Positions 11,679 to 21,644 of a DNA stretch of 64,000 nt are shown here, in pieces. A program made the translations under genes and the position numbers. Every line of letters begins with the position of its first letter. The stretch's first letter is position 1. The notes under the pieces were generated by a model that did not search any database, had not been told where the DNA came from, and saw only the letters and a list, made by a program, of their open reading frames with translations. The DNA is taken from NCBI RefSeq assembly GCF_000471905.2, contig NW_006496564.1, forward strand, positions 977,869 to 1,041,868, read 5' to 3'. Source of the stretch: Amborella trichopoda (Eukaryota; Streptophyta; Magnoliopsida; Amborellales; Amborellaceae).

Positions 11679-12614
11679 ATGTCTTCTACGGGATCTACTA
11701 TGAGTGGGGATCCAACATAGAAGTATTGCATTAACCCAGATAAAATGACAAAAATAAAATCATATGCAATTTTTGTGGACATATTTCTAATGCCGGTATA
11801 AATAGATTTTTGAGTACAATGAAGCTGAAAGAAGGATATAGGATAATTAAGAGCAAGGGTCCATATTTATTTTTTATGATGATGTTGATACTGATGAAGA
11901 TGAAGGGGAAGACAGAGCTCTAAGAGTAAGATGGGTTTTGGGTCTAAGAGCCTCGTATGAAAGGGCCTATTGACAGTAATTGAGAAAGGGAAGGGTAAGG
12001 GGAAAAAGCATGTGACAATTGAAAATAGATTTAAGAAGGAAGATAAAGGCCGGGTGGTTCAGAATATTGCTCGGTGGTTTTACCATGCAGGCATTTCTTT
12101 TAATACTGCTTGCTTGAATAGCTTCCGCACAATGTCGGAAGCAATTAAGCAATTTGGGTCAGGGTTGAAAGGCCCAACTCCGTATAAGCTTGGCAAGTCA
12201 CTATTGAAGGAAGAAGTTGAGCATACAAAGAAATATCTTAAGACCCATAAGGATTGATGGGCTAAATTTGGGGTTTTTTAATGACTGGTCTATGGAGTGA
12301 TAGGAGGAGCACAATGATAGGAGGAGTACGATGAAGTTGTTGGTAAATTGTCCTTTGGGTATAGTTTTTTTAGTGATCCATTGATGCTTCTGATAATATT
12401 CATAATGCTCATTATATATTTTCTTTCATTGACAAGGTATTAAGAAGGTTGGGGAGGAGCATGTATTTCAAGTGGTCACAGATAATGCTGAAAGCTACAT
12501 GTCATTTGCTTCGCCAGAAGAGGCCTCGTATATTTTGGACTCCTTGCATTGAACATTGCATAGATCTTATGTTTAAGGCCATTGGTGAGATGTCTAGTAT
12601 TAAAGGAGTTGTTT
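11679..12614 (+). pseudogene. hAT 2 transposase, N-terminal half
   Basis: Begins MSSTGSTMSGDPT, a relative of the hAT 1 transposase start. It continues through a degraded BED finger, an acidic segment (11890-11925), then NIARWFYHAGISFNTACLNS (12064-12120), FGSGLKGPTPYKLG, and a DUF659-like segment with FWTPCIEHCIDLMFKAIGE (12535-12590). Several stops and frameshifts occur before it is interrupted by an L1 insertion after ...SIKGVV. Not functional. Confidence 0.85.
12601..12614. repeat. Left target-site duplication of the L1 insertion
   Basis: taaaggagttgttt, identical to 13741-13754. Fourteen bases is typical of L1 target-primed insertion. Confidence 0.9.
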
Positions 12615-13740
12615 TTTTGTTTTTTTTGATAAAGTTAACTGATATTAACAAGAAAGAGTAAGTCACAAGAGTTGGGTGCAGCAGCCCTCACAAAAATGAG
12701 TGCCACTCGGGTCCTGAGGCCAAAGTAAAAATACCCTATGCACAACCAAATAAAAGGCCGCTAGTGACAACAGAACGTTGGCAAAAACATGGGAGGGTTT
12801 ATAAAGCACCCTATTTACATATATGCGGTGTACACAGAAGAAAAAAAAGCAAAACAGTGGCCTGAATGATCGCTGGACTACTGATGGCCTAGTTGATCAA
12901 TGAGGCCAGCTCCATCATTTGCCAGAAGGTCCGCTAGAGTGTTGGACTCCCTGAAGGTATGTGTCCATAAGATGCTGATATCCCCACATAAAATATCAAT
13001 CTCATAAAAAATGTGCAAATTCCAAGGAGGTGAGGTTTTTCTAAATGCCCATGAGATGACGTTACTGGAGTCCCCTTCAACTATCAGTAAAGTTCCCCAA
13101 GAAAGGTTAAAAGTTTTTTACTTCTATCAAGAGTGCCAAGGCTTTGGCTTGTTGGGCACCCATGACTACGAGAGGTTCAGCATACATAAAAAGAATCTTC
13201 CTATCATCATCTCGGAACACTCCGCCTGCCCCTGAGGGCCCTGGATTGCCCCTAGAGCAGCCGTCAAAATTGAGTTTGATAGCTCCTCTTGGAGGTGGTT
13301 GCCAAAAGCTGTTTTTTGTGGGCCTACCAGGCTTGTGGCATAGGATCAAGTTCCAATTGTTCGAGAAGTAATAATATGGATTTCCTGCGAACTCTTTGGA
13401 ATTGGTTGCCCAAAAAGTGACCATAGACTTAATCTTGTGGAGGAGCACCGGCGGCTATTGATAACTTCCGCTGAAGATTCTATGATTCCTTTCGTTCCAA
13501 ATGACCCAAAGTAATGCTGTCGTGACTGCTTTCCATAGGATTTTTCCGGCTTTCGACCACGGCCCACCGAAGTTTATGGCTTGTAATTCAGGCACGGAGG
13601 GTGGGGTAACCCATTGGACGCCAACGAGATCTAGGATTTTACTCCATAAGTATCATGCCAGTTCGCAATGAATGAAGAGGTGGGCATTGGTTTCCTCCTC
13701 GGTAAGGCACATGATGCACCTATTAGGCACATGATACTGC
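12615..13740 (-). mobile_element. 5'-truncated L1 LINE inserted in hAT 2
   Basis: Minus-strand element of about 1.1 kb with its poly-A tail (poly-T on the plus strand) at 12615-12628 and a perfect 14-bp target duplication. Only the end of ORF2 (zinc-binding region and RNase H) and the 3' UTR are present, the usual result of 5' truncation. It interrupts the hAT 2 transposase between two contiguous coding parts. Confidence 0.92.
13100..13740 (-). pseudogene. L1 ORF2 C-terminus: zf-RVT region plus RNase H
   Basis: The minus-strand reading starts inside a zf-RVT-type zinc-binding stretch (CIMCLTEEETNAHLFIHCELA). It continues with WVTPPSVPELQAINFGG and LLWVIWNERNHRIF, followed by an RNase H domain with the motif IKLNFDGCSRGNPGPSGAGG (catalytic Asp in NFDG; about 13225-13290). 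Stops after the zinc region and after FSGSYQ show decay. The RNase H domain removes RNA from the RNA-DNA hybrid during retrotransposition. It is cut at the 5' end by truncation at 13740. Confidence 0.88.
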
Positions 13741-15305
13741 TAAAGGAGTTGTTTCTAAGGCTAAGGAGGTTACAGTCTTTATATACAATCACATTATTAC
13801 CCTTAGAATGACGTGCAAGTTTCTTAAGAAGAGGGACCTAGTGAGGCCCGGCTTCACTAGATGTGCCACTGCCTTCCTAAGCCTACAAAGCATGTCTAAA
13901 AGGAGGAGCCCATTGAGGACTATGTTTGCTTCAGAGGTTTGGAATAGGTGTAGGTGGTCAAGAGATGCCAAGGGTAAGAAGGCACAGGATATTATTCTTT
14001 CTAAATATTGTTAGCGTGGGGTAAAGCATGCGATACAAGTATTTCCTACCTTTGGTGAAGGTCTTGCGCATGTTTGATGCTGATAAACCCTCTATGGGAT
14101 TTATATATGATGCACTTGAGGGTGCTAAGAAGGAGATTGCAGAGGACTTGGGCAATGATGAGGCCAAGTACGGCCCAATTTTGGAGATTATAGATGTCAA
14201 GTGGAATAGGCAGCTCTATAGACCATTGCATGCAGCGGGGTACTACATGAACCCTAGGTTCCTTTATGTTGATGCTGATATTGAAGCAAAAGATACAATT
14301 ATGGATGGTTTTCATGAGTGTCTTAAGAGATTAGTTACCGATCCAAATATCCAAGATAAGATATCAATTGAAGAGCTCATTTTGTACGAGTGTGTTTTAA
14401 TGTCATATGGGAAAGATATGGCAGTAAGACAGAGAAGCAACGACGAGCCAAGTAATAACAATATATTTCGTATTTTTGTTTGAAAATTTTCTTTCTAGTT
14501 GCTAAAATTCTATATGATAATGTTCAATACCTAAATTAACCATAAAAGTTGCCCACATATTGCAGTCCAATGGTGGAGACAACATGGGAGTAGCGCTCCA
14601 CACCTCCAAAAGATGGCTATTCAAATATTGAATTTGAGAACTACCTCTTCTAGTTGTGAGCACAATTAGAGTTCGTTTGAGATAGTATTTTACATTCTTT
14701 TTTTGTTTAGAAGTTCATTTTTAATATATACTCATAGAAGATAATGGAAAATTAGATATAAACATATTAACATATGATACAATAGATTACTAACAGATGG
14801 CTTAATTAGTAATAGTAGTAGTAGATTAGTAGTTTACTAGTAGTCTAGTACTCATGCATTTTTTCTTATAGGTGCATACAAAGAGAAGAAATAGGCTTGA
14901 ACAAAGGAAGCTCAATAACTTGATTTTTGTTAAGAGAGAATCAGAGCTTCAAGGAGAAGTTTAACCAACTAGAGAAGGATCCCATCATTTCGAAAGACAT
15001 GGAGAATCCTTCCGATTGGCTACTTGGAGACCTTGGTACTAAGAAGGTCTCCCCAGGGAAGGTTTGACCTGAGTCGAGCTTCCGATCCTAGGAGGGCCAC
15101 TCGACCACTCAAGCAAGGACTGCTGCTAATACATCACACTCATGGAGGGAGAGGGAGATAGAGGATGAGGAGGAGAATTGAGAAGAAACCACGAAAGAAG
15201 AGCAATATGTAGAAGAGGGTGACGATTTTGTTGATGACAGCCTCGATTTTGAAGCAGTTGAAGCGATAACGATGTTGATTTTGATTCTTATTGATGATGA
15301 TTGGA
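13741..15305 (+). pseudogene. hAT 2 transposase, C-terminal half
   Basis: Resumes in the transposase after the L1: KEVTVFIYNHIITLRMTCKF (13770-13825), then a block with LRTMFASEVWNRCRWSRDAK, then LVKVLRMFDADKPSMGFIYD (14048-14110), WNRQLYRPLHAAGYYMNPRF (14200-14265) and the hAT dimerisation block around 14575-14680 (QHGSSAPHLQKMAIQILNL, SSSCEHN). The tail (14870-15305) is acidic and frameshifted. An AT-rich intron-like stretch separates 14480 and 14565, as in hAT 1. Many stops make it inactive. Confidence 0.85.
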
Positions 15306-15389
15306 GAAACGCAAATGTCCACTCTCTTCATCTTTTGTAGAATCTTTATTGCACCATTTTGGTTTGGACTTTAGACATTTGGATGTTAT

Positions 15390-16284
15390 TGTCACGAGGT
15401 CAGAACTTTAGCTAACACTATGCGGTCTTGGCTCTTAGCCTAGATGCTAATGGTCAAGTTCAGCATTACTCTCGCGTACCGACCTAGGGTCTTTTATGCA
15501 CTCACTCACACCAAGCACACACTCAAAATGGTTCAAGGGCCTAAGCCCGTTTCATCAAGTTATACAATTGATTGAGTATACTGCCACAAATACCCCCTCA
15601 AGGGTTTGGGCCAGGGGCTTATATAGCCTCGATTACAATAGTTACAGTATTTGAATTCAAGTACACATAGTGGTCACGCACACCCTTGGGCTTGGTTGTG
15701 CACAGCAAGCAGACAATCAGGCTGCCCACGTCTAAAGCGGTTACACCTTGAGACTGTCAGCCTCAGCCACTCCTGGAGTCAGGCTTATCCTTGCACCAAC
15801 ACTCCGCCATGCGCCATAACCATCACCCCATTTTGCACCCACGACCTCGTCGTCTAGATCCCAGCCGGTCATTACACCACATCCCACCTTCACTTGTTAA
15901 AAAAATTCAACCTTGGCGCCTGCCAGCTCACAGGCACCCATCCAGCCCATGCTCAACTCTCTGTTGCCATGTTGCGGTGCACAGGCACACCTGTGCACCA
16001 GGGTGCTGCCTTGCCAACAGCTGCCCGCCAGCAACCCAAGGCTCCCACACTACCCTCAAGTATATGTGTAGCAACAAATCACTTCGATTAGAAGTGTGTC
16101 CATATCTAGCGTCCAAGTACCACTACTTTGGCATGTGCACTAGGCTGGTGCGTAAGGCTTGCAAAGCATAGCCTAAGGCCACCAGAAAGGTCAGGCAAGG
16201 TCCCAAGGCAGCTGACCGATGCACCAAGGGAGGTTTGTTAACCTTCCCCTTGACCAAAGTGCACAGCCAGCAGAGGTCCTAACA
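15390..16284 (-). repeat. 3' LTR of gypsy copy A
   Basis: In element orientation it starts TGTTAGGACCTCTGCTGG and ends ...CCTCGTGACA (895 bp). It is homologous to the copy B LTR. It is preceded on the minus strand by a G-rich polypurine tract (ggcgggggagact) that primes plus-strand synthesis. Confidence 0.88.
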
Positions 16285-16289
16285 AGTCT

Positions 16290-17880
16290 CCCCCGCCTTC
16301 AGAACCCGACGTCCACATCGAGGGTCTAGCCAAGAACTCCTGGACCAGACTCTCGTACTCCCAAAGCATAGCATCCTTCTCCCAGCTGACTTCCACTTCA
16401 AGCAACCGTCTGGTTCTTCTTACTTTGGCCCAGTACTCGTCGGGCTAAAATGGCCTCCACCCCATGTTCGAACTTGGTTTTTTACGTTTGGTGCGGCTCA
16501 TAAGGCTTGGACCCTGCTAGGGCCTTTATCCTTGTTCTATGGCTTTAAGAAGCCCACAAGGAAGACTAGATGAACCTTAATCCGATTGTCAACTGCCAAT
16601 GGATAGACCAACTTCCCTATCCTTCGGATAACTTCGAAAGGGCCATCATACCGCTGAATCAAGCTGCGGTGTGTCGCCTTGGCACTAATCTTCTTCCAGA
16701 TCTGGGGAGTGAGTTTCAACATCACCCAGTCCCCAACTTGGAACTCTAAGGGTCGTCATCTTGCATTCGCATACTTCTTCATGCGCTTGACAGCCCATTC
16801 AAGGCACTCGCGAGCTTCCTCTAGCTGTTCGGCCCTTGCCTTAGACAACCACAGTGCTATTGCACCAGGACTGGCCATGTCGTAAGGCCACATAATGGGG
16901 CGCAAAGGGCTACCGGCCTGTCGCTAGCTCAAAGGCGCTCTTCCCCGTGGAAGAGCTCCGATATAGGTCGCAGCAAAACTGGGCGAAGCCCAGTTGTGCT
17001 GGTTAGCAATCAAATGTTGTCTCAAGTACTCATCCATATGGCATTCATCCTCTCGGTCTGATCATCGATCTGAGGGTGATTACTGGTGGAGAAGTTTAAC
17101 TTAGTCCTCACTAAGTCAAACAACTCTTACCACAACCTTCCCGTGAAGCGAGCATCTCAATCGCTCACGATGTCCTCCAGGACACCCCACAGCTTCACAC
17201 ATGGGTGAAAAAGAGTTGTGCTTTAGTCTCGACAATACATTGGTTGGGGGCCGCGATGAAGGTGGCATACATCAAAAACCGGTTCACTACTACAATGATC
17301 TAGCTCTTGCCAAACACTTTGGGAAGGCCGCTTATGAAGACCATGGGCAAGGCTTGTCCATGGGCCTTCAAGGATGGAAGAGGCTCAAGTAGGCTAGCTG
17401 GCTTCTGCCGATGGTCCTGTCCTGCTGCCACACCAGGCAGGTCTTCACGTCGTGTTCGACCTCCGGATCCATGTTCGGTCAATAGAAGCCGCAAGACAAC
17501 AGGGTCAAGGTCCGCTCTTGCCCCGAGTGGCCAGCTACAGGAGCATCGTGGCACTCCCTTAGCAACTCCTTCCTTAGGCCACCTGTGCTCGGCACATAGA
17601 CGCGCCAGCCTTAAGCATACAGTGCATCACCCTCTAACCATAACCGCCGGGTGTGTCCCTCATGGACTAGCTGCACCAACTTTGGGGTCACCAGGTCCTT
17701 CTTGCCCTCCTCGCAAATGCGAGCCAAGAGGTCCCCCTCTACTCGGGTGATGGTCGCAACCACCACTAAGGGCTCAATCTTGCGACTGAGCACATCAGCC
17801 ACCACATTGGCTTTGCCTGGTTTGTACTCCAAGGCGAAGTCAAACTCAGCCAAAACTTTAGCCATCTAGCCTACTTTGGG
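16290..17880 (-). pseudogene. Gypsy copy A integrase and C-terminal tail
   Basis: Minus-strand frames show the integrase. A segment with FDFALEYKPGKANVVADVLS (RNase H/integrase boundary, 17840-17780) is followed by a decayed zinc-binding part. Next comes the core, with its second catalytic Asp in DIVSD followed at once by a stop (around 17165, TGA in place of CGA), and the TDGQTERM-type region near 17050. The tail contains PQIWKKISAKATHRSLIQRY and GPFEVIRRIGKLVYPL (16700-16600). It normally inserts the cDNA into chromatin. Multiple stops and frameshifts. Confidence 0.8.
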
Positions 17881-18574
17881 GTCAACTTCTTCTAGGTCGT
17901 GAAGTAGCTTGTGGCCACATTGTCTGTGCACACCACAAACCTACTTCTCAGCAAATAGTGCCTCCATACTCTGAGGTCGTGCACTACTGCGGTCATTTCT
18001 TTCTCCTGGACCAAGTACCTTTGCACAGTAGCATTTAGCTTTCGGCTTTCGAAGGCCACAGGGTGACCCTCTTGCATCAACACCCCACTTACATACAGCT
18101 CGAGGCAACAATTTGCACTTCGAAGTGCTTTTCAAAGTTAGGAAGTCACAACACTGGTTTGTTGGTGATGGCCCTCATGAGATTTTCGAAGGACTGCTCA
18201 CAATCGCCTGTCCATTCCAACTTGACACCCTTCCGAAGAAGGTCAGTCAAGGGATACAACCTTCTTTGAGTACCCCTCAATGAAGTGCCAATAATAGTCG
18301 GCTAGCCCTAGGAAGGAGCGTAGCACATGGAAATCCTTAGGCTACGGCCAATCTAGGATGTTGCACCTTCTGGTCATCCATCTCTATCTTCCGCTTCCCA
18401 CTTCATGCCCGAGGAACATGATTTCCTCTTGGGCAAATACATATTTTTCAAGCTTTACAAGAAACTGGTTGGCCCTCAGCCGCTCCAGCACCAGCCTTAC
18501 ATATCTAACATGATCATCTAAGGTCTGCCTGCACACCACAATGTCATTTAAATACACTACTACATGTCATCGAT

Positions 18575-18582
18575 GTAGCCAC
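18575..18582. repeat. Left target-site duplication of the non-autonomous hAT
   Basis: GTAGCCAC; the right copy at 19402-19409 is GTAGCCGC (7 of 8). Confidence 0.85.
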
Positions 18583-19401
18583 CAGTGTTTTAAAATGCGG
18601 ACTGTCGCCAAAAGCGGTGGAGGGGCCGATGCAGCTTGATGCGGTCCGGATGCAGGTGCATCGCGACGATGCGGTCAATAGATATAAAAAAAAGTCTAAA
18701 AAATCTAAAAAAATAGGTTAATGCATAGAAAAAAAATATGGATGTGATATATGTGATAGTAGGTATTTTAGTTTAATGCTTAACTCCAAAAATATTAGAT
18801 GTCAGAGATTCTGTATCCACTCTCCCCTGATAGAAACTAGATACTAGAAACTTGAAACTAGCTTCATAAAACATTCAACAATCAACAACCATAAGCACAA
18901 ATTCACCTAAACTTTGAAGCAGTGCTCAATTTCTTCACGGCCTTTGAAACCCCCGATTCCTTATCACAAATTCACCTAAACTTCCGCAAATAAACAACCA
19001 AAATGTTCAAATCAAGATCCAAGTATCAAATAATCCCCAAATCCAAGATCTCAATGAAAAACAATTTTTGCCCCTTTTTTTTTGTTCGATTTGATCCCCA
19101 AAAAAGCCACGAAAGTGGTTGTAAATGCTTGTTTAGGGCGTTTAATACCCCCCAAACTATTTCCCCCAATTTTTTATGTTCAAAAAGACTATTTTGCTCA
19201 TCCTCGAAGGGCACAATCGAAAGTAACATCGCAGAATAGTATGCGGCCAAATGCGCTATGCGGCTCTAATGCGCTCTGATGCGGCGCATATGCGCCCGCA
19301 TACCTCCAAACCGCATATGCGGTCTTTTCCGATGCGGTGCCCACCGCATACCGCCTGATGTGGCCGCATATGCAGCGATGCGGCCACATTTTAAAACACT
19401 G
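18583..19401. mobile_element. Non-autonomous hAT (MITE-like), 819 bp
   Basis: Terminal inverted repeats cagtgttttaaaatgcgg (left) and ccacattttaaaacactg (right). The subterminal regions are packed with GATGCGG/CCGCAT words that face each other from both ends. It is flanked by an 8-bp duplication with one mismatch. The interior is AT-rich with no transposase. It is inserted in the reverse transcriptase of gypsy copy A and mobilised by some hAT transposase in trans. Its termini resemble but differ from those of hAT 1. Confidence 0.92.
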
Positions 19402-19989
19402 GTAGCCGCTAAGTACATTGTTCATTGAATGACAAAACGTTGTCGAGACATTAGTTAACCCAAATAGCATTGCAAGGAATTCATAGAACCCGTAAAGGAT
19501 TACACAAGTTTTTTCTTCGTCGCCTGTGCTATGCGAACTTGCAAGTAGCCGATTCGCAGATCACGTCTACTGTAGACCCTAACCTTGGCTAGTCGGTCAA
19601 ACAAGTCACCAATCAGGGGCAGGGGGTACCTATCTTTGCTTGTAAGAATGTTCAAGGCGCAGTAGGCCACGCACATTCTCAGCGAGCCATTCCTGCTTCT
19701 TTTGAAAGAGGATTGGGGTACCATAGGGGGTCTTGGACGGCTGGATCATGCCAGCATCCAGCAGCTCGTTCAACTGCTTACTAACCTCAGCTAGTCCGTT
19801 GGGGCCATGCGATAAGGGGTATGGGCTGGGGTTCAAGCTCCTACCTCGTGCTCCATCCTGTGGTCCACAACCTTGCGAAGAGGTAAGGACCTTGGGAGTT
19901 CTGAGAGCATAACATAAGCAAACTCCCCCAAAACTTTCTCGATGATGAGGGGCCGGGCACATGGATGTCATTCTTTGTCCTGGTTGAGC

Positions 19990-21134
19990 ACAAGGGTGGC
20001 CAAATAGGTAGCCTGGCCCTACTGGAGCCCTACATTGACTTGCAGAGCAGACAGTTCCCTTCCCCTTGCCCTTGTGCTCAACAAGCGCCATACAGGGGCA
20101 AGTGTCATCATAGATGGTGACCACACCAAGGTGTGACACCACTGCAGCTTTTGCTTCAGCCAGAAACTCCAATCCAAGGATAACCTCAAAGTCATCCTAG
20201 GGCACTGCAACAAGGGAAACTTCACCGCTCAACATTCCCATCTTCAATGGGACATCCCAAGCCATCCCCTCAATTGAATGTAGGGTAGCATTCACCGTCT
20301 TCAACTTGCTACCATCCACGGCCAACTTGAGGCCCAGTCGGACTGTCTCTCAAGAAACCACAAAATTGTGAGTGGCTCCCATGTCCACCATGGCCTTCAC
20401 CTCTTTGCCATTTAGGGTGACCCTGATGTACATCAAGCCACCACTGGCTAAGGACTCCTGTGCTACCTTCTTGATAGCATGAAGTTGAAGAGGAGTCACC
20501 CTCACGACCTCCGCCTCATCTTCCTCCATGATCTGCACCGTGCTGAGGGACTGCTTCTGGGGGAAGTTTAAAGCTCAGTGTTGAACTTTGCACATGAAGC
20601 ACCCAGAGAAGTCCTTCTTGTCACCAGTTTTGCCAAAAGACTCCCCATTAGGCTGCCCACCTACTTGCCTACCACCTTGATGTTTAGGGCTGTCGTTACC
20701 CCTCGTTTCATTTGCTTTGCCCTTAGTTTGTCGTGAAACTTCCAACAAAGCATTGAGTTTGAAGTCCACAATGGACTCAGCAGCAATAACAGCTGCAGGG
20801 AGGCCCTTAATCCCCTGCCTTGTCAACTCGGCCTGCACCCATGGCTATAGCCCCAGCCATGAAATTGAAGAGTTTGTCCTCCTTGGACATGTTCTTGATG
20901 TCAAGCATGAGACTTGAAAATTGCTTAACGTACTCTCGTACTATGGCAGTGTGCTTGACCTTTCAGAGGGCCTCCCTAGCCGTCCAAGCAGCATTCCCTG
21001 ACAGGAACAGCTCCTTGAGTTGATGCTTGAGGTCCTCCCACCCAACAATGGGAGGCCTTGACCCATCGATCATGAGGCACTGACCCATCGATCCTGAGGA
21101 CCCTCCACCGTCGATCATGAGGGCCTCAATGACG
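19990..21134 (-). pseudogene. Gypsy copy A gag end and protease
   Basis: From high to low coordinates: a gag helix segment with DGSRPPIVGWEDLKHQLKEL (21080-21010), a basic linker, a zinc-knuckle remnant (GCFMCK, 20620-20585), then the aspartic protease with MYIRVTLNGKEVKAMVDMGA (20440-20370). The active-site DTG/DSG reads as D-M-G. Further toward 20000 the protease-RT linker (VVSHLGVVTIYDDT) is followed by LSALQVN. The gag N-terminus is missing because the LTR remnant is joined to mid-gag. At 21060-21130 the DNA is a short triplicated atcgatcatgagg motif. Frameshifts and stops throughout. Confidence 0.8.
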
Positions 21135-21466
21135 CCCATCCAACCCACGATTTACTCTCTAGTGCCATGCTGTTGTGCATAGGCACCTGCACCTATGCAC
21201 CTGGGTGCAACCCTGTGCACTGTTGCCCACCTATGACCCAAGGCTCCCACACTTCCCTTAAGTATAGGTGTAGTAACAAATCACTTCAATTACAAAAGTT
21301 TGCATACCCAGCATTCAAGTAGCACCACTTTGGCGTGTGTACCAGCCTGGTGCGTGAGGCTTGCAGAGCATAGCCTACGGCCAACAAAAAGGCCAAGCAA
21401 GGCTCTAGACAAGGCCCTGGGCCGGCTGACCGATGTACCAAAAGAGGTTTGCTAGTCTTCCCCTAG
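21135..21466 (-). repeat. Truncated 5' LTR of gypsy copy A
   Basis: Matches the start part of the 3' LTR at 15390-16284 (words cccaaggctcccacac, aacaaatcacttc, accagcctggtgcgtgaggcttgc). It covers only part of the LTR and has no primer-binding site next to it. Confidence 0.75.
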
Positions 21467-21507
21467 ACCCCCAACGAGGACGTCGAGAACTGTCGGCGGA
21501 TGAGGCT
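21467..21507 (+). repeat. Fragment of a plus-oriented gypsy 3' internal end
   Basis: About 40 bases (gacgtcgagaactgtcggcg and neighbours) match, in plus orientation, the stretch that precedes the 3' LTR in copy A (seen inverted at 16285-16320). It sits directly before an LTR start, so a second plus-oriented element once ended here, or the LTR at 21508 is shared. Confidence 0.6.
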
Positions 21508-21644
21508 TGTCAGGACCCCTACTGGCGGCATGCACCTTAGTCAAGGGGAAGACTAGCAAACCTCCCTTCGTGCATCGCTTAGCCGGCCTGGGGCCTTGCA
21601 TGGCCTTTCTATTGGTCATAAGCTATGCTCTGCAAGCCTCACGT
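21508..21644 (+). repeat. 5' LTR of gypsy copy B, first part
   Basis: Starts TGTCAGGACCCCTACTGG, homologous to the start of the copy A 3' LTR. It breaks off at ...gcaagcctcacg, where the palindromic repeat complex is inserted. The LTR resumes at about 26290. Confidence 0.85.

Larger units (their letters stand above)
17880..19990 (-). pseudogene. Gypsy copy A reverse transcriptase and RNase H, interrupted by a hAT-type MITE
   Basis: The fingers and palm read LNILTSKDRYPLPLIGDLFD (19680-19620) and FGLTNVSTTFC (about 19465-19435). A non-autonomous hAT then splits the gene right after GGY. Beyond it the palm resumes with YIDDM, a one-base deletion, and the catalytic box encoded as Tyr-Leu-Asn-Asp instead of the usual YxDD (18558-18540). 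RNase H follows at 18083-17892 (MLMQEGHPVAFESRKLN, TAVVHDLRVWRHYL, VVCTDN). Dead copy. Confidence 0.85.
15390..21466 (-). mobile_element. Ty3/gypsy retrotransposon copy A (minus strand)
   Basis: Order on the minus strand: LTR remnant (21466-21135), gag end, protease, reverse transcriptase, RNase H, integrase, C-terminal tail, polypurine tract, complete 3' LTR (16284-15390). The 5' LTR is truncated and fused directly into mid-gag, so the primer site and gag N-terminus are gone. The same family as copy B (21508-36492). The left end sits in the 3' region of hAT 2. It is interrupted by a non-autonomous hAT at 18583-19401. Confidence 0.88.

Noticed and set aside
15651-16171. His/Cys-rich plus-strand frames
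   Set aside because: Antisense reading of the copy A 3' LTR; composition reflects the LTR sequence.
17307-17750. Plus-strand 147-residue Pro/Arg-rich open frame
   Set aside because: Antisense of the gypsy copy A integrase region.
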